From positions 1-23,791 of the forward strand of contig CAYFLU010000029.1 of assembly GCA_964343975.1 (NCBI GenBank): DNA of 23,791 nucleotides, given 5' to 3'. Position 1 is the first letter of the stretch. Every line of letters starts with the position of its first letter. The notes under the pieces were generated by a model, which was not told where the DNA came from, ran no database searches, and worked only from the letters and a program-made list of their open reading frames with translations. The stretch comes from SCUN01 sp964343975. Its GTDB lineage: Bacteria; Acidobacteriota; Vicinamibacteria; Vicinamibacterales; SCN-69-37. The translations under genes were made by a program, and so were the position numbers. This document shows, piece by piece, positions 22,699 through 23,791 of this stretch.

Positions 22699-22876
22699 GC
22701 GTGACCCATGCTGTCACAGCCCCCTGCCAAACTCATCGCCATCGCAGGAATTGCGACGCGTGCGGTCCCGGCGGACGTCAGAAATTGCGTGCTTCCGGCA
22801 GGCAGGCGAAAGTGGACCAACATCGTAACGTCTTGTCTGATTTGAGGATAGATCGCCTATGCAGCCCAATTTTCGC
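22699..22876. other. Non-coding stretch upstream of recA
   Basis: This part of the 265-base divergent gap carries no convincing ORF, tRNA or strong repeat. It should hold the promoter of the DUF457 gene on the minus strand, but no box pair stands out. A short partial palindrome, ATAG-N5-CTAT (about 22847-22859), lies 17 bases before the recA -35 and might be a regulatory site; the match is too short to trust. Confidence 0.3.
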
Positions 22877-22905
22877 TTGACATTCGCCTGGCACGTTCCT
22901 AGTAT
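22877..22905 (+). promoter_or_regulatory. Sigma-70 promoter of recA
   Basis: A perfect -35 TTGACA (22877-22882) and a -10 TAGTAT (22900-22905, four of six matches to TATAAT) are separated by 17 bases. A transcript would begin near 22912, leaving about 50 bases of leader. Two copies of GTTC (22895-22898 and 22909-22912) flank the -10 as direct repeats with 10 bases between them; they may form part of an SOS operator, but the spacing does not match the GTTC-N7-GTTC form known from alphaproteobacteria. Confidence 0.8.
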
Positions 22906-22963
22906 CCAGTTCGGCCCAGCTACCGTCGCCGCTTTTGGTGGTGGAGCTTCAGCGAGGAAACCC

Positions 22964-23791
22964 ATGGCAGTGCGAGAACCGGTTCGAGATCTCCGGGAAG
23001 ACGAAGCGAAGAACGAGCGAAGCGACAAGGAACGGGCGAAGGCGGTCGAGATCGCCTTCAGCCAGATCGAGAAGCAGTTTGGCAAAGGCTCGATCATGCG
23101 GCTGGGCCAGGCCGGCGCCGACACCATGATCCCGTCGATCTCGACGGGCTCCATCAGCCTCGACTGGGCGCTGGGCATCGGCGGCATCCCCCGCGGCCGG
23201 GTCGTCGAAGTCTTCGGTCCGGAATCGTCAGGTAAGACCACCCTCACCCTCATGACCATCGCGCAGGCACAGAAGCTCGGTGGTGTGGCGGCCTTTATCG
23301 ACGCCGAGCACGCGCTCGACGCGAAGTACGCGCAGAAACTCGGCGTGGACCTCGAGAACCTGCTCGTGTCGCAGCCCGACAACGGCGAACAGGCGCTCGA
23401 AATTGCCGAGGTGCTGATCCGCTCCAACGGCGTCGACGTCGTGGTCGTCGACTCGGTGGCCGCGCTCGTCCCGCGCGCGGAAATCGAAGGGGAAATGGGT
23501 GAAGCCCAGATGGGCCTGCAGGCGCGGCTGATGTCGCAGGCGCTGCGCAAGCTCACGGGCGTCGTGGCCAAGTCAAAGACGTCGCTCATCTTCATCAACC
23601 AGTTGCGCGAGAAGATCGGCGTCATGTTCGGCAATCCGGAGACGACGACCGGCGGCCGAGCCCTCAAGTTCTATTCCTCGGTGCGTGTCGACATTCGCCG
23701 CATCGGCGCGATCAAGGACGGCGAAGCCGTCGTCGGCAGCCGGACGCGCGTGAAGATCGTGAAGAACAAGGTCGCGCCGCCGTTCCGCGTG
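22964..23791 (+). CDS. recA: Recombinase RecA (3' end outside window)
   Basis: The first 276 codons of RecA are present and the frame runs open to the edge. It catalyses ATP-dependent DNA strand exchange and stimulates LexA self-cleavage. Visible are Walker A GPESSGKT (85-92), the catalytic Glu in DAEH (E115), Walker B VVVVDSVAAL (159-168), loop L1 (about 171-190, with EGEMGEAQMGLQAR) and loop L2 (about 211-231, with MFGNPETTTGG). The N-terminus carries about 20 extra charged residues before the usual KAVEIAFSQIEKQFGKGSI. An AGGA seven bases from the ATG, with GAGGAAACCC in between, supports the start. About 70-90 C-terminal residues are missing only because the window ends. Confidence 0.97.
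   Translation, partial: MAVREPVRDLREDEAKNERSDKERAKAVEIAFSQIEKQFGKGSIMRLGQAGADTMIPSISTGSISLDWALGIGGIPRGRVVEVFGPESSGKTTLTLMTIAQAQKLGGVAAFIDAEHALDAKYAQKLGVDLENLLVSQPDNGEQALEIAEVLIRSNGVDVVVVDSVAALVPRAEIEGEMGEAQMGLQARLMSQALRKLTGVVAKSKTSLIFINQLREKIGVMFGNPETTTGGRALKFYSSVRVDIRRIGAIKDGEAVVGSRTRVKIVKNKVAPPFRV

Noticed and set aside
22895..22912. LexA box of the alphaproteobacterial type upstream of recA
   Set aside because: The GTTC repeats are 10 rather than 7 bases apart, so they do not fit that consensus; kept only as a possible unknown operator.
22714..23667. 317-codon minus-strand ORF across the recA promoter and gene
   Set aside because: It is antisense to unmistakable RecA sequence and runs over the recA promoter; the Ser/Arg-rich product has no domain.

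Overview
The window is GC-rich, about two-thirds G+C by eye, and almost fully coding: 27 protein genes on both strands, with no gap longer than about 265 bases. I saw no tRNA, rRNA, CRISPR array, insertion sequence or phage gene. The gene content points to a free-living, aerobically respiring Gram-negative bacterium. It has two outer-membrane beta-barrel proteins, two lipoproteins and a full membrane-bound (System I) cytochrome c maturation operon. The mix (GC-rich, Cys-type CcmE, glycan genes, small secreted beta-barrels, an atypical CcmH domain) resembles Acidobacteriota, perhaps Vicinamibacteria. That assignment is inference from recall, not a search.

Layout. (1) 1-2948: envelope-glycan genes. 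A multi-pass GT-C-like membrane protein runs off the left edge, divergent from a polysaccharide deacetylase that is translationally coupled to a GT4 glycosyltransferase. (2) 2945-9681, all minus strand: an SGNH-hydrolase lipoprotein; a beta-barrel/lipoprotein pair closed by a clear intrinsic terminator; a VTT/DedA membrane protein coupled to a polyprenyl-phosphate-type GT2; a second beta-barrel protein; and an RsbW-like ATPase coupled to an inositol-monophosphatase-family enzyme. (3) 9722-12296, plus strand: aroA, aroK and a metallophosphoesterase with overlapping ends, the late shikimate steps. (4) 19834-12319, minus strand: maf followed by ccmE, a ccmF-ccmH fusion, a CcmI-like zinc-ribbon fusion protein, ccmA, ccmB, ccmC, ccmD-like and a small membrane protein. 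(5) 19865-22189, plus strand: a DUF721/DciA-like gene, a thiolase and a 3-hydroxyacyl-CoA dehydrogenase. A DUF457-type membrane protein converges on them. (6) 22964 to the right edge: recA, truncated by the window, behind a near-consensus sigma-70 promoter.

The most interesting locus is the ccm operon. Haem is thought to be handled by CcmC/D with the ABC pair CcmA/B, bound by CcmE and passed to CcmF/H. Here CcmE has Cys in place of the usual haem-binding His (CPSKY). CcmH is fused to the C-terminus of CcmF with what looks like its old signal peptide buried inside, and it carries an unusual five-Cys cluster. The next gene is a similar fusion, with a cytoplasmic zinc ribbon joined through an internal signal-like segment to an extracytoplasmic beta domain. 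No CcmG is visible. I found no wholly novel defence or mobile system. Many adjacent genes overlap by 1-8 bases (GTGA, ATGA, TGATG, TAATG), so translational coupling is common, and several starts have no obvious Shine-Dalgarno.
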